A DNA stretch of 64,000 nt from contig CM043800.1 in NCBI GenBank assembly GCA_023974075.1, forward strand, positions 8,974,982-9,038,981, written 5' to 3'. The notes beneath the pieces are model-generated. The model saw only the letters and a program-made list of their open reading frames with translations. It did no database searches and was not told where the DNA came from. Source of the DNA: Chaenocephalus aceratus. Taxonomy: Eukaryota; Chordata; Actinopteri; Perciformes; Channichthyidae. Below are positions 10,839 to 20,400 of the stretch, piece by piece. The first letter of the stretch is position 1, and every line of letters begins with the position of its first letter. The position numbers and the translations under genes were made by a program.

Positions 10839-11470
10839 TAGTGCCGAGAGATAGGTAGTCGGAGGTGGTGCAATGGAGGTACAAAGCTTGCTTTAATGAG
10901 CAGCAGAAATGCAGGTGTTGTCGGGTCGCAGCCCGGGACGACAACAAGAGAGAAGACAGGAGGGCACACAATACATATAGGCCGTTTCTCAATCGCGAGG
11001 AAACTGGCTTCCAAGCCAATATTTCAAGGATACTACGTCATCGAGTGCTGCCGAAGGACTGTTCCAATCTCCAGCATACTTGGAATTCCACCAAGGCCGC
11101 GTCCTTTGTTTGGGAGTAATTTCGAGGCTGCACATGGGTCGACTTCGCGTCCTTCAAATCCCCACAATGCTTTGCGCACGGACCAATTTCCCCAAATCTG
11201 TGGCGGAAAATGTAAGGCGGGGCCTCTCATATGACACACACCTGCACACTTGCTAGCCTGTTCCACTCTTCGTTTTCCGATTGCCAGGAAGGATTCTTGC
11301 CTAGCTTCAGAAGGAAGTGACTCGGAAGACATGTGCTACCAAGCAAGCATCCTCACGATTGAGAAACGGCCATAGACAACCACATACATGTCCGTGTGGA
11401 AACAATACCCCCAACTCTAGTTCCATGTGTGGATTATGTAACCCCGTGTATTAAAAAGGTAGTCACCACA
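10839..11470 (-). repeat. LTR (3' copy) of the Gypsy-like element, interrupted by a MITE
   Basis: Matches 12617-12811 over both ends; the MITE at 10980-11371 sits inside it. Next to the MITE it also carries about 40 extra bases absent from the other LTR. Confidence 0.8.
10980..11371. mobile_element. MITE inserted in an LTR
   Basis: Terminal inverted repeats of about 22 bp begin GGCCGTTTCTCAATCG, with one mismatch between ends. The element is 392 bp, has no transposase, and is flanked by ATA on both sides. The 3-bp target and GGCC ends suggest a PIF/Harbinger-type element, but this is tentative. Confidence 0.72.
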
Positions 11471-12170
11471 CAAGCCCCCCCAGAATCCAAACATGGCAAA
11501 AAAAACAAACAAAAAAATCTCCGCATCCAGGAGGAAGCACCACAGGGGCCGAGGAGGGTGACGTTGCAGGTGAGGGCCGGGCCATGGAACGGGCCGTCGG
11601 AAGGGGGGCCGCAGGAGAGGGTAGGGGCCCCAACGAGGGCGAGGGCATCCCCACCGGAGGGTGGGGGCGGGCCGGAACGGGCTGTCGTAAGGGGGCCGTA
11701 GTAGGCGTCGTGGCGAATGAAGTCATCACCCACCAGTCGGTGAAAGCCGGGTCCCCGGGGGGCAGGAGCAGTCTCCCTGGGAGGAAGGCGCTTAACCCGG
11801 CCACAGGCAGACGCGCAGCGACGGCGGTAACGAAATTCTTGGCAGGCGTCGAGGGATCCCCGGAAGGCAGGAGCAGTCTCCCCGGGAGGAAGGAGCCCAA
11901 CCCGGCCGCAGGCAGACGCACAGCGGCAGCGGGCACGAAGTCCTCAGCAGGCGTTGAGGTATCCCTGGGAGGCAGGAGCAGTCTCCCCGGGAGGAAGGAG
12001 CCGTGGACAGAGGAGAGGCCAGACAAGGTCCCGGAGCTCGCCATCCATGTGCCGACGTCCGAAACTGTCGAGACGAGACGGGGTCCAGGAGTGCACCACC
12101 CAGGCGCCGATGGAAACATGAGTGGCGTCTGGAACCGCCGTCGAGGCGGTGAAAAAGTGAGAGTGTCCAC
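11463..12170 (-). CDS. Proline-rich repeat protein in the Gypsy-like element (hypothetical)
   Basis: A 235-codon minus frame inside the LTR element. Its middle is built from a 35-residue repeat containing SFLPGRLLLP, which corresponds to the 105-bp DNA repeat at 11761, 11866 and 11971. It is rich in Pro, Leu and Ala, with no known domain, zinc knuckle or enzyme motif. It runs into the LTR boundary. It could be a degenerate gag remnant or simply an open frame forced by GC content. Plus-strand frames here (11584-12249) are equally long, so coding is unproven. Confidence 0.3.
   Translation of the reverse strand: MDTLTFSPPRRRFQTPLMFPSAPGWCTPGPRLVSTVSDVGTWMASSGTLSGLSSVHGSFLPGRLLLPPRDTSTPAEDFVPAAAVRLPAAGLGSFLPGRLLLPSGDPSTPAKNFVTAVAARLPVAGLSAFLPGRLLLPPGDPAFTDWWVMTSFATTPTTAPLRQPVPARPHPPVGMPSPSLGPLPSPAAPLPTARSMARPSPATSPSSAPVVLPPGCGDFFVCFFCHVWILGGLVW
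11761..12002. repeat. 105-bp tandem repeat (about 2.3 copies)
   Basis: Copies begin at 11761, 11866 and 11971 with GGCAGGAGCAGTCTCCC and keep an exact 105-bp spacing, so each unit keeps the reading frame. The third copy is partial. Confidence 0.85.
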
Positions 12171-12616
12171 ACGAGGTCAACCGGCTGGTCGAACCTCCTC
12201 TCCGGCACCAGAAAAAGAAAAAAAACTCAAAAGGATTGATAGCCGTTAGCTGCTGCCGTTAGCTGGCAGCCATCGGTAGCTGCTAGCCGTAGTTAGCCAA
12301 CGTGGTTAGCTGCTAGTTGTCCTTAGCTAGCGCAGCCAGGACGTGCAGCCGCACGCCCCGAAGAAACAACCCCACGAGGTAGCAATCGGTTTCATCCCTA
12401 CCCAGCAGGTTGTGCATCGTCCCCCCTGTAGTCGGAAGGCAGATGCGGGAATCCTCAGCCATTCCGCGAGGTGCGCACCGAGCCTCAGTCCACGTGCCTG
12501 TAGCAGCCACGGTCGATTCTAAAAAATCCCAGGCAATTCGAGAAAAAAACCTGAGTTTCCTTTGCCGTGTTCGGGTCCGTCTCGGAAACTTCCCAAGACG
12601 CTGTCAGGGTCACCAG

Positions 12617-12811
12617 TGTAGTGCCGAGAGATAGGGAGTCGGAGGCGGTGCAATGGAGGTACAAAGCTTGCTTTAATGAGCAGCAGAAATGCAGGTGTTG
12701 TCGGGTCGCAGCCCGGGACGACAAGAGAGAGAAGACAGGAGGGCACAATACCCCCAACTCTAGTTCCATGTGTGGATTATGTAACCCAGTGTATTAAAGG
12801 TGGTCACCACA
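12617..12811 (-). repeat. LTR (5' copy) of the Gypsy-like element
   Basis: A 195-bp LTR in minus orientation with TG...CA ends. The primer-binding-site-like sequence follows directly at 12616-12601. A partial relative of its end lies at about 18250-18309. Confidence 0.82.
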
Positions 12812-13780
12812 ATATCCCCAATATGAACATAACCGGGATAATACTCAAACGGCTTACAGATGTCCATGTAGAGACGCAGTCAGTGTGTTTTACTGGAGCC
12901 TCAGTTCGATAAGAGATTATTTTCTGAGTTCTTTAAGGTACTCTCTCTCAAAATGGTAAAGTGGATTATGTTTTAATTATACTTCTAAGTTATTATCATT
13001 CAGAAGCTTTTTGTGTGTGTTATGTTTTACTGAGTGCTTATAGGCCATTTCCATCCCAGTATTCAGTTAACCTCTTAAGCCCGAAGGTCCCCCCAGTGGA
13101 CCCCTCCCACCGTTTTTTTACGAGACTATGTCTCAGGGCTTCTTAAGATTTATTAAACTATTAATGTTTCATACCCTTTTAAAAGGTAAGAAACTCCGCT
13201 AACTGACAATAAGAACAATTGTTAGCTAAAAAAAACACAAGAGTAATACCAAGCCTTTGAATTAGCATTGAGCGAAAAAATGCTAACTAATGCTAACGCT
13301 TTTTTACACAGAACTCATGGTAGAAATGCCCTTATTACTACTCAACTGCACAAACAAGATATACGATTTAAAGCTAAGACTCCACAGATTCCACACATAT
13401 GTCATCACTGTACGACCTCGAATTCCTGGAGCTATCAGCCAGAAAAGAGAAAGTAAACAACATCCGGTTTCAAAAATATTACAATAATTACATCTTACCT
13501 TTTTTGATTTGTGATCAAAGTTGTGTTCAATGGAATAAAAACGCCGCTCAAGGTTAATCCAATGTCTTTGTGTCACATAGAATTTTTTACTGATAATCCA
13601 TCATCATATTTATGGCAATATACTGGGTATAAAGTTTTGCCGTCCAGGCTTGTACTTTCAGATATGTTTTGTTTGCTTCTCTATTACGTCCGCAATGGTA
13701 ATGCCAATCGATTCTATTGGATGTAATGGTTAAGAAAAAGGTGTAAATCACCCAAATCGACCAATGGGTTCCAGAGATAT

Positions 13781-14206
13781 TGTTACGCTTGGGTGAAGCA
13801 GGTAGGACTCAAATGCAGAATTTAACGAAAAGCGAGCTTTATTAAATAATATAAAGCTGTGGCAAAAAAGGCAGTATCCAAAATATCCAAAACCAACAAG
13901 CAGCACAAGGAACACAGACCGTGGAATAACATGGAGGGGAAACAATGAACCGACATGGAACACAGGGGAAGACTAAACTAAATACACAGAAGGGTAATCA
14001 CAGAACAAGACACAGCTGGGCAGGGGAGGAGAAACACAAGGACAACAGGTGAACACAATCGGGTAATCAGGGAGGGAAACAGACAGAAAGCAGACAGGCA
14101 GGAAACGGGGGTGAACACTTTACACAATAAAACAGGAAACCCAAAGACAAGAAAAACACCGACACAGACAAAACTACAAACGTGACATAACATGAGAATC
14201 GTGACA
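13781..14206 (-). repeat. LTR (3' copy) of the proline-rich LTR element
   Basis: Has the same length as 16268-16693 and is about 99% identical to it, with TG...CA ends on either strand. Confidence 0.9.
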
Positions 14207-14216
14207 GAACCCCCCC

Positions 14217-15203
14217 TCAAGGGACGGATCCCAGACGTCCCAAAAAAAAAAAAAGTCCAGCAGGGTGGGTGGAGGGGGACCGGAGGGAGGACACATAACT
14301 AGGGCCAAGAAAGGGTGGGTGGAGGGGGTCTGGAGGACGGGTGGAGGGCGGACGGCCCGGGGGAAAGGCAGAGACCAAGGACGGGGTCTCGGGCAGAAGG
14401 CCCGGGGGCAAGGCAGAGACCAAGGAGGGGGTCTCGGGTGGACGGCCTTGGGGCAAGGCAAAGTTCAAAAAGGGGCGAAGGCCACAGCGGGCAAACTCAG
14501 GGGGCCGAGCATGAGGGTGAAAGCAGCGGCAGGAAGAGACAGGGGGCCTGGCCCGAGGACGAAGACCGCGGCACTCAGGGGGCCGGGCTCGAGGGCGAAG
14601 ACCTTGGCTCTCAGGGGGCCGGGCTCGAGGGCGAAGACCGCGGCTCTCAGGGGGCCGGGCTCGAGGGCAAAGACCAGACAGCTCTGGAGGCCGGGCAGGA
14701 CCCGGTGTCGGCCGAACAGGAACCGGAGCCAGTGGGACAGGCTTCGGCAGGATCCCCCACGGAAGACGACCAGGAGTTGGCAGGACCCCCGGCGAGACAG
14801 GTGATGGTGGGGCCTCCAACAGAACAGGACAAGGGGTTGGCAGGACCCCCGGCAGAAGAGTTGTCGGCGGGATCCCCAGAGGAACAGGACATAGGATTGG
14901 TAGGACCCCCGGCAGGAGAGCAGTCGGTGGGACCTCCAACGGCACAGGACATAGGGTTGGCAGGACCCCCGGCAGAAGAGTAGTTGGCAGGACCCCCGGC
15001 AGGAGAGTAGTCGGCGGGGCCTCCAACGGCACAGGACATAGGATTGGCAGGACCCCCGGCAGGAGAGTAGACGGCGGGACCTCCAACAGGACAGACATAC
15101 GATTGGTAGGACCCCCGGCAGAGGAGTAGTCGACGGGGCCTCCAACGGGACAGGACATGGAGTTGGCAGGACCCCCAGCGGAACCTCCAACGGACCAGGA
15201 CAT
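14217..15203 (-). CDS. Proline-rich repeat protein, second frame of the LTR element (hypothetical)
   Basis: A 328-codon minus frame. The first half is repeats of about 20 residues around 'LLPGVLPTLCPVPLE'; the second half is repeats of 'GLRPRARPPE' type (about 13-14 residues) and then Pro-rich tails. The underlying DNA is tandem: about 60-bp units over 14800-15180 and about 42-bp units over 14560-14690. No known domain. It ends in the polypurine tract next to the LTR. An overlapping minus frame (15190-14465) is also open, as expected for repetitive GC-rich DNA, so the true product is uncertain. Confidence 0.4.
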   Translation of the reverse strand: MSWSVGGSAGGPANSMSCPVGGPVDYSSAGGPTNRMSVLLEVPPSTLLPGVLPILCPVPLEAPPTTLLPGVLPTTLLPGVLPTLCPVPLEVPPTALLPGVLPILCPVPLGIPPTTLLPGVLPTPCPVLLEAPPSPVSPGVLPTPGRLPWGILPKPVPLAPVPVRPTPGPARPPELSGLCPRARPPESRGLRPRARPPESQGLRPRARPPECRGLRPRARPPVSSCRCFHPHARPPEFARCGLRPFLNFALPQGRPPETPSLVSALPPGLLPETPSLVSAFPPGRPPSTRPPDPLHPPFLGPSYVSSLRSPSTHPAGLFFFLGRLGSVP

Positions 15204-15249
15204 TGGGTAGGGACTTGAGACGTGACTCGAGAGGGAACTAGAGAGGGAA

Positions 15250-15540
15250 CTCCAGAGGGGACTAGAGGAGAGAGGAGGAACTAGAGGAGGGAACTCGAGA
15301 GGGGACTTGAGAGGGGACTCGAGGAGGGACTAGAGGAGGGAACTCGAGAGGGGACTCGAGAAGTGACTAGAGGAGGGACTAGAGATGGGACTAGGGAATT
15401 GACTAGAGGCGGGACATGGAAAGGGACTAGAGGAGGGGCTCGGGAAGGGACCAGAGGAGGGACTAGAGAGGGGACTAGAGGAGGGACTTGAGAAAGGAAT
15501 TGAGTAGGGACTAGAGACGGGACTAGAGAAGGGACTATGG
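15250..15540. repeat. Short tandem repeat, about 15-bp units
   Basis: Imperfect repeats of a 'gggactagaggagg'-like unit. They encode the Ser/Pro tail of the minus frame above. Confidence 0.75.
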
Positions 15541-16265
15541 CAGCTGGGACCAGGACTGGGGCCGGAACCATGGCTGCTGGGGCCAGAACTAGGGCTGTAA
15601 CCATGGTTGCTAAGGCCGGAACCAGGGCCGGAACCATGGCTGCTGGGACCGGCACTGGAGCCGGAGCCAGCCGCTGGAGTACGGGCTGGAATCCTGGCCT
15701 TGCATCTTCCAGAGACCTTTTGGAGGCTCCGTGGACCTCCAAATGCCAGACGGGTTCCTGAGAAAAGGTCTGAGGTTGGAACTGGAGCCGCTGGAACCGG
15801 AACAGAGGCCTGGACCATGGCTGTGTGGGCCAGGTAATCGAGCAAGGAAACATAGCTCTGCGGGCCGGTACTGGTGCATGGATCCATGGCTGTGGAAACC
15901 GGAACTGAAGCCGGGATCATGGCTGTTGGAGCACGGGCTGGAATCCTGGCCCTGCGTCTCCTAGAGGCTTTTTGGAGACTCTGTGGACCTTCAACAGGAC
16001 AGTAGTCGGATCCCAGGAAAGGGTTAGAAGCTTGTGACAATTCTTCAGGGCTACTTGTAAAGGTTTGTAGCCACTCAGGCAACAAGCTCCTGAGCCAGGG
16101 CTTGCGAGCAACCTCCCGGCGTGCCTCCTTCAAAGCAGCCTCTTTACCCCGTCTAGATGAGGCGTTCTTCCAGGTGTAAAAAATGTACTCCAGAGAATAC
16201 CCAAGACATTCCGCCTGTGGGGCCAAAACATTAAAATCTGCTGAGTCCAAATTTGGTCGGTTCAT
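15330..16265 (-). CDS. Gag-position protein of the proline-rich LTR element
   Basis: A 311-codon frame whose first ATG (16265) lies only 3 bases inside the LTR boundary. A later start near 'LDSADFN' may be the functional one. Residues 1-75 are non-repetitive and look folded (tryptophans, charged helices: 'WKNASSRRGKEAALKEARR'). Then comes a duplicated unit ('GPQSLQKASRR' and 'GPRSLQKVSGR', each followed by 'ARIPAR'), then a Ser/Pro-rich tail of short repeats. It resembles the gag position of fish Gypsy elements but shows no zinc knuckle. Known function: none that I can state. Confidence 0.5.
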   Translation of the reverse strand: MNRPNLDSADFNVLAPQAECLGYSLEYIFYTWKNASSRRGKEAALKEARREVARKPWLRSLLPEWLQTFTSSPEELSQASNPFLGSDYCPVEGPQSLQKASRRRRARIPARAPTAMIPASVPVSTAMDPCTSTGPQSYVSLLDYLAHTAMVQASVPVPAAPVPTSDLFSGTRLAFGGPRSLQKVSGRCKARIPARTPAAGSGSSAGPSSHGSGPGSGLSNHGYSPSSGPSSHGSGPSPGPSCHSPFSSPVSSPYSIPFSSPSSSPLSSPSSGPFPSPSSSPFPCPASSQFPSPISSPSSSHFSSPLSSSLL

Positions 16266-16267
16266 TC

Positions 16268-16693
16268 TGTTACGCTTGGGTGAAGCAGGTAGGACTCAAA
16301 TGCAGAATTTAACGAAAAGCGAGCTTTATTAAATAATATAAAGCTGTGGCAAAAAAGGCAGTATCAAAAATATCCAAAACCAACGAGCAGCACAAGGAAC
16401 ACAGACCGTGGAATAACATGGAGGGGAAACAATGAACCGACATGGAACACAGGGGAAGACTAGACTAAATACACAGAAGGGTAATCACAGAACAAGACAC
16501 AGCTGGGCAGGGGAGGAGAAACACAAGGACAACAGGTGAACACAATCGGGTAATCAGGGAGGGAAACAGACAGAAAGCAGACAGGCAGGAAACGGGGGTG
16601 AACACTTTACACAATAAAACAGGAAACCCAAAGACAAGAAAAACACCAACACAGACAAAACTACAAACGTGACATAACATGAGAATCGTGACA
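16268..16693 (-). repeat. LTR (5' copy) of the proline-rich LTR element
   Basis: Pairs with 13781-14206. The internal frame begins almost immediately after it. Confidence 0.9.
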
Positions 16694-17782
16694 GATATGG
16701 TCCTGCGTAAAGTATAAAGAATGCCAGCCAGTTTAAGTACATTACGCAGCAGACTTTACTTATTGTTTACTACGTAAGGAAGCAGGAATTGCAGGACCCA
16801 GAGCGCATGGAGCACAGAGCGGACAGCAGATAACGGAATTGCAGTTTTATTGCTTATAGATTATCAGAACATTTCAAAGGGGACACAGCCACATTGGATA
16901 TTAACCTATGGATTAACTACATCATCGTTTTTATGTTTTTAATGTCATTGAAGACCAGTTTAGAACAGACAAAGAGGAAGGTGAGCCATGTTAGCCTAGC
17001 GCATTAGCGCTAGCGCCACTTGTTTTGATGTACGTTTTTGTTGATAACGTTGCGAGTTTGTATCTTTCAGTGTTGAGGTTGGCACCGTTAGATTCTGTGT
17101 CTTTACGATCATAAACAATGTGTTGGATGTGCAGCTAGGATAAGTAATAAGGGAGCTAGGAGTGATTTTCGGTGCAGTAATAGGTTAGCATTTTTCGCTC
17201 TGGGCTAATTCAGAGGCTCACTGTAAGAGGATAACAGAGTAGCCCTATGTTTTATTTTTTTCACAACAGTTGTATTTGGATGGAATGAATACCTATAGTG
17301 ATAATTCAAAGTAATAAAATGATTTTTACAGTGAAAAAGTTCAAATGGAACTGATGGTTCCCAAATTACCCAGAGGTGAGTCCGCTTGGACTTTATTTTT
17401 CTAAACCTCTCTAAAAAGGTCAAATTTCACTTGTTTTGCATCAATCTTGATACAGGGTACTTATTATATGTTATAGTTTGGATTCCTAAAGCTTTTAGTC
17501 TACTAGCCCATCATTCAAGGGTGGTTTTCACTATAAGTAATGGGTTTTTTTTAGGCGGACATTAGAATTTGCATGTTTTTACTGTGTTCCATCTGAATTT
17601 ACTTTAAAATAAAAACATCTATATTGATTCTGACACTTCTACATCCAACTCACAGATGTAACCTTGCTTTGAGAGAAAAGATTATGAATTTACCCCTTTT
17701 AAAAGTGAATATAGTCTTTGTTGTGTTAGTGGCATTTTCGAGCCTGAAACCTGAAAAACAGGCTCAGGGCTTAAGAGGTTAA

Positions 17783-18620
17783 CTATTTATTTTCTGTGCA
17801 CATTACATAGACTAGCTAATATTCTACCTACTGCTTGGGACTTTGAGTCTTCAAAATGTCCAATGGCACAGACTGGGACTTACTTTAGAGTCAGTTGTAT
17901 TTACATTCAGTATGACTTGTTATGATTCAATGTGAAAGAGTATACTGCTCAAAATAATTATTACTTCACCACTCTCTTGACATCTAGGTGCTTGAGAGTG
18001 AGTCAGAGGCAGAATACAGGGACAGTGGAGAGAGGTACATTGCTGAGGTGAGTGATGAAAGGGAAATTACTGTTTAGAGTAAATTGTGATGTGGACTCTC
18101 ATCCAAGAATTTTAAGGAAATCAGTGGGGATATTGAACTGGAAACATGTCAGTCAAGGGGCATCATATGACCAATATAGACAGAAGAGCAACATTTATTT
18201 GAACATTTAAGTCAATGATACCATTCCTAGGTGAGATTAACATCTGTAAGCAACTCTAGTTCCATGAGTGGATTATGTAACCCAGTGTATTAAAGGTGGT
18301 CACCACAGTCTCAATATTAATAAATGCTCACAGAAGGATTCACAAATGTATTTTGTGATTTATATATAAATGACTCTCCACAACAATATCTCTCAATGCA
18401 CTCACAAATATTTATTGTTGTATATAAATGTACAAAAAATGGGCATTTAAACTGCTTTTTATTAATTCAAAGACGGCTCTGAATTAATAATCAAATATGT
18501 TTCCTTTCTTTACTACTGGATGAAATGACAAAATGTACCCATAATTTTCCTCATGCGAGTATAGCCACATAAAAGTATCAAACCACCTGTTAAAATGCAC
18601 CATAATACAGGAAATCTATT
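17783..18620. other. Unassigned repeat debris with a partial LTR end
   Basis: About 18250-18309 repeats the terminal portion of the 12617-12811 LTR (CTCTAGTTCCATG through GGTGGTCACCACA), so another copy of that family once sat here. No gene is visible. AT-rich sequence at 18310-18600 is unclassified. Confidence 0.5.
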
Positions 18621-19187
18621 TTTTTTTTTCGTGGGGGGATCCCCAAACCCCCCGTTAAAAATGTCCCCCCCCACATTCAGGATGCTTCCTACGCCCATGC
18701 TTGTGAATATCCCGATCACAGCTTCTCTTGTGTTTTCTCCTTCTTTTTCAGGCAGACCATTCATCCTCAGATTCCACCTCCGTTTGTAGCGGGCTTGCTC
18801 CTCGCCAGACTTACATAGTAAAGTGTTATCTTTCAGAAGATCATCAAACTTTTTCTGAAGAGCAGAAATGTCTTTCTTATTTTCTTTAGCTGCTTCAGTG
18901 TTTGCTTCAATGCGTTTTTCAAACTTTTTTAACAGCTCTGTCTGTTCATCCATTTTTCCGGATAAGACTTGTATTGCCTGGAGAATGGTGCTGCTGCGAT
19001 CCTCTGCCATTTGTGTTTCGCCATGAACCTTTGATTTCTTTGGATTCGGTCCTTTAGTTGGTGTGTGGTCCCAATTTATTTTGTGTCCCTTAGAGTTGTC
19101 CGCTTCCATGTCCTCAATATCCGAGTCGTCACACGCCTCACGGAGAACTTTTAAGTTGTAATCGTGGTCGGTCATGCTAGCAGGCAC
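18620..19187 (-). pseudogene. LINE ORF1 (coiled-coil/RRM type), truncated
   Basis: The frame starts at 19187 with an acidic N terminus. It has a heptad-rich coiled coil (about residues 70-135, with 'LLKKFEKRIEANTEAAKENKK' style spacing) and then the start of an RRM-like block (YKRRWNLRMNGLPEKEGEN). This is the architecture of L1/Tx1 ORF1 nucleic-acid-binding proteins. The frame leaves homology after about residue 170, near 18680, where G-rich sequence intervenes. It is the 5' part of the interrupted LINE. Confidence 0.78.
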
Positions 19188-19390
19188 TTTATGTCAAAAG
19201 TGTTGGTAACTGAAGAGTTAAAGTAAAATGTGACTATTTAAGCTTCTATAATAACTTAAAGTGTATCATGAATAAGCTATTGCCTGTCGGTTTTGCAGTC
19301 AAGGACTCAAATCTAAACTTTTTCTACGAGCCTGCAACGTCGCTACTTCTCACTCCGCCATCTTGACCCCTCTCCCTCCTGTCAACAACT

Positions 19391-20400
19391 GGGACATTCA
19401 ATATGGTCTAGCTGCGGCCGCGGACAGTACACGACACGACACTACACGACACGCCCACCTGACACGACACGCCCACCTGACACGACACTACAAAATGCTG
19501 CCCCACAATGCATTGCAGCCGCAGCATTTGCCGTCACTCAACAGTCGGCCGTTCACGGAAACAACCGATTATGACCGAGAAATTATATCATGAAAGTTAC
19601 GGTGCTTATTAAGCATTTTAAAACGTATGTGGTAAGTTGCCAAAGTGCTTTTTTCTGAACGTTCATCAGTATTATAATCAAAAAGAGAAATATGAACGTT
19701 AGTTTTTACTGAAATAAATAAAGTCCACATTTCAAAGTCTTTACTGAGCTGTGTGGGGTTTGTTCAACTTTTAAAAGATGTTTGAATGGTGATGGACACA
19801 GTGATAGATGTTAAGGACTAACGTTTATAATAAATACATTTGTATTGATTTTAAGATATTTTCATAGTTCATACAATCATACGTATTGGGATCATTTGTA
19901 TTAATGTGGACCGGAGGGAGAGGGTGACGAGCATAAGTTTCACTTTCCTTTTTTATTTCAATTCCAACTTTGGTCATGAAGAATATTTTTCTCTGTTGTC
20001 CACGTTCATAAAGCAAAGCAACAGCATCAGAGCACGGTGCAGAGTCTCTAGATGAGTCCCTCGTTCTTATTAAACATCCATGTTGTAGTCCGCTGTATAG
20101 AAAACGGTAGTTTCCATAGTTTCCCCACAGCAGCAGACGCACATTCATGACGTCCGCTGGCGCATCATAAACACGTCGGATAGTGAAAGTGCATTCGGAT
20201 TCTCTAAAGCACCGCAGTCTCTTCTCCTAAGTCCTTTTGAATTCTCCTATCCACTATCCCTTAACCCCGTGACGTTTCACTCAGAGGTCAAGGAATAGGA
20301 GATAGGGATAGAATTTAGGAGCTGAGTTTTGGATTATCGGAACGCAACCCTGGAAGTTTACAGACAACAGACAATAAACAATATGGCGCACAGAGTACAG
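19391..20400. other. Unassigned sequence with a short CACGACACG-type tandem repeat
   Basis: 19427-19492 has repeats of ACACGACACGCCCACCTG. The rest shows no gene. 20180-20340 has inverted segments ('cctatccactatccc' versus 'ggaataggagataggg') suggesting an old DNA-transposon remnant. Confidence 0.4.

Larger units (their letters stand above)
10839..12811 (-). mobile_element. Non-autonomous Gypsy-like LTR retrotransposon
   Basis: Two LTRs (10839-11470 containing a nested MITE, and 12617-12811) flank a GC-rich internal region. On the minus strand the right LTR starts TGTGG and ends ACA. It is followed at once by a primer-binding-site-like CTGGTGACCCTGACAG (12616-12601). A run of seven G precedes the other LTR (about 11472-11481) as a polypurine tract. 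A 4-bp duplication ATAT flanks the element (10835-10838, 12812-12815). No protease, reverse transcriptase or integrase is encoded; the internal part is low-complexity with 105-bp tandem repeats. It must depend on a related autonomous element. Confidence 0.82.
13781..16693 (-). mobile_element. Young non-autonomous LTR retrotransposon encoding proline-rich proteins
   Basis: Two 426-bp LTRs (13781-14206 and 16268-16693) differ at only four positions by eye. A 5-bp duplication GATAT flanks the unit (13776-13780, 16694-16698). On the minus strand the LTR begins TGTCACGATTCTC and ends CGTAACA. A G-run polypurine tract (about 14207-14217) abuts the 3' LTR. The internal region holds only two proline/serine-rich frames and no protease, reverse transcriptase or integrase. 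High LTR identity means recent insertion, so the family was mobilised in trans. It sits inside the piggyBac-like element. Confidence 0.88.
13071..17778. mobile_element. piggyBac-like (TTAA) element split by an LTR element
   Basis: Both ends carry the inverted repeat CCTCTTAAGCCC, directly flanked by TTAA (13067-13070 and 17779-17782). Removing the nested LTR insertion leaves about 1.8 kb. No transposase frame is seen in either arm (13071-13775, 16699-17778), so this is a non-autonomous or decayed copy. TTAA targets with CC-starting ends fit the piggyBac superfamily; Kolobok is the alternative. Confidence 0.72.
6180..19376 (-). mobile_element. Tx1/L1-type LINE insertion, interrupted by about 9 kb of nested elements
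   Basis: Identical 14-bp sequences TCCTGTCAACAACT flank this interval (6166-6179 and 19377-19390). The left one abuts a T-rich run (6180-6215), the A-tail of a minus-strand LINE. The right one abuts a 5' leader followed by an ORF1-type frame (19187-18620). Endonuclease, reverse transcriptase and C-terminal zinc-finger pieces lie at 9467-6578. The simplest reading is one full-length insertion whose middle (about 9470-18620) was lost or displaced by later insertions. That the two ends belong to one copy is an inference from the shared duplication, orientation and order. Confidence 0.7.

Noticed and set aside
11761..12002. Possible CRISPR-like array
   Set aside because: 105-bp contiguous tandem units with no spacers, in a eukaryotic LTR element.
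11584..12249. 221-codon plus-strand frame
   Set aside because: Antisense to the LTR element's direction (primer site and polypurine tract set minus orientation); open because of GC-rich tandem repeats.
14265..14983. Gly/Arg/Gln-rich plus-strand frames
   Set aside because: Antisense of the Pro-rich repeat array; the LTR element is transcribed from the minus strand.
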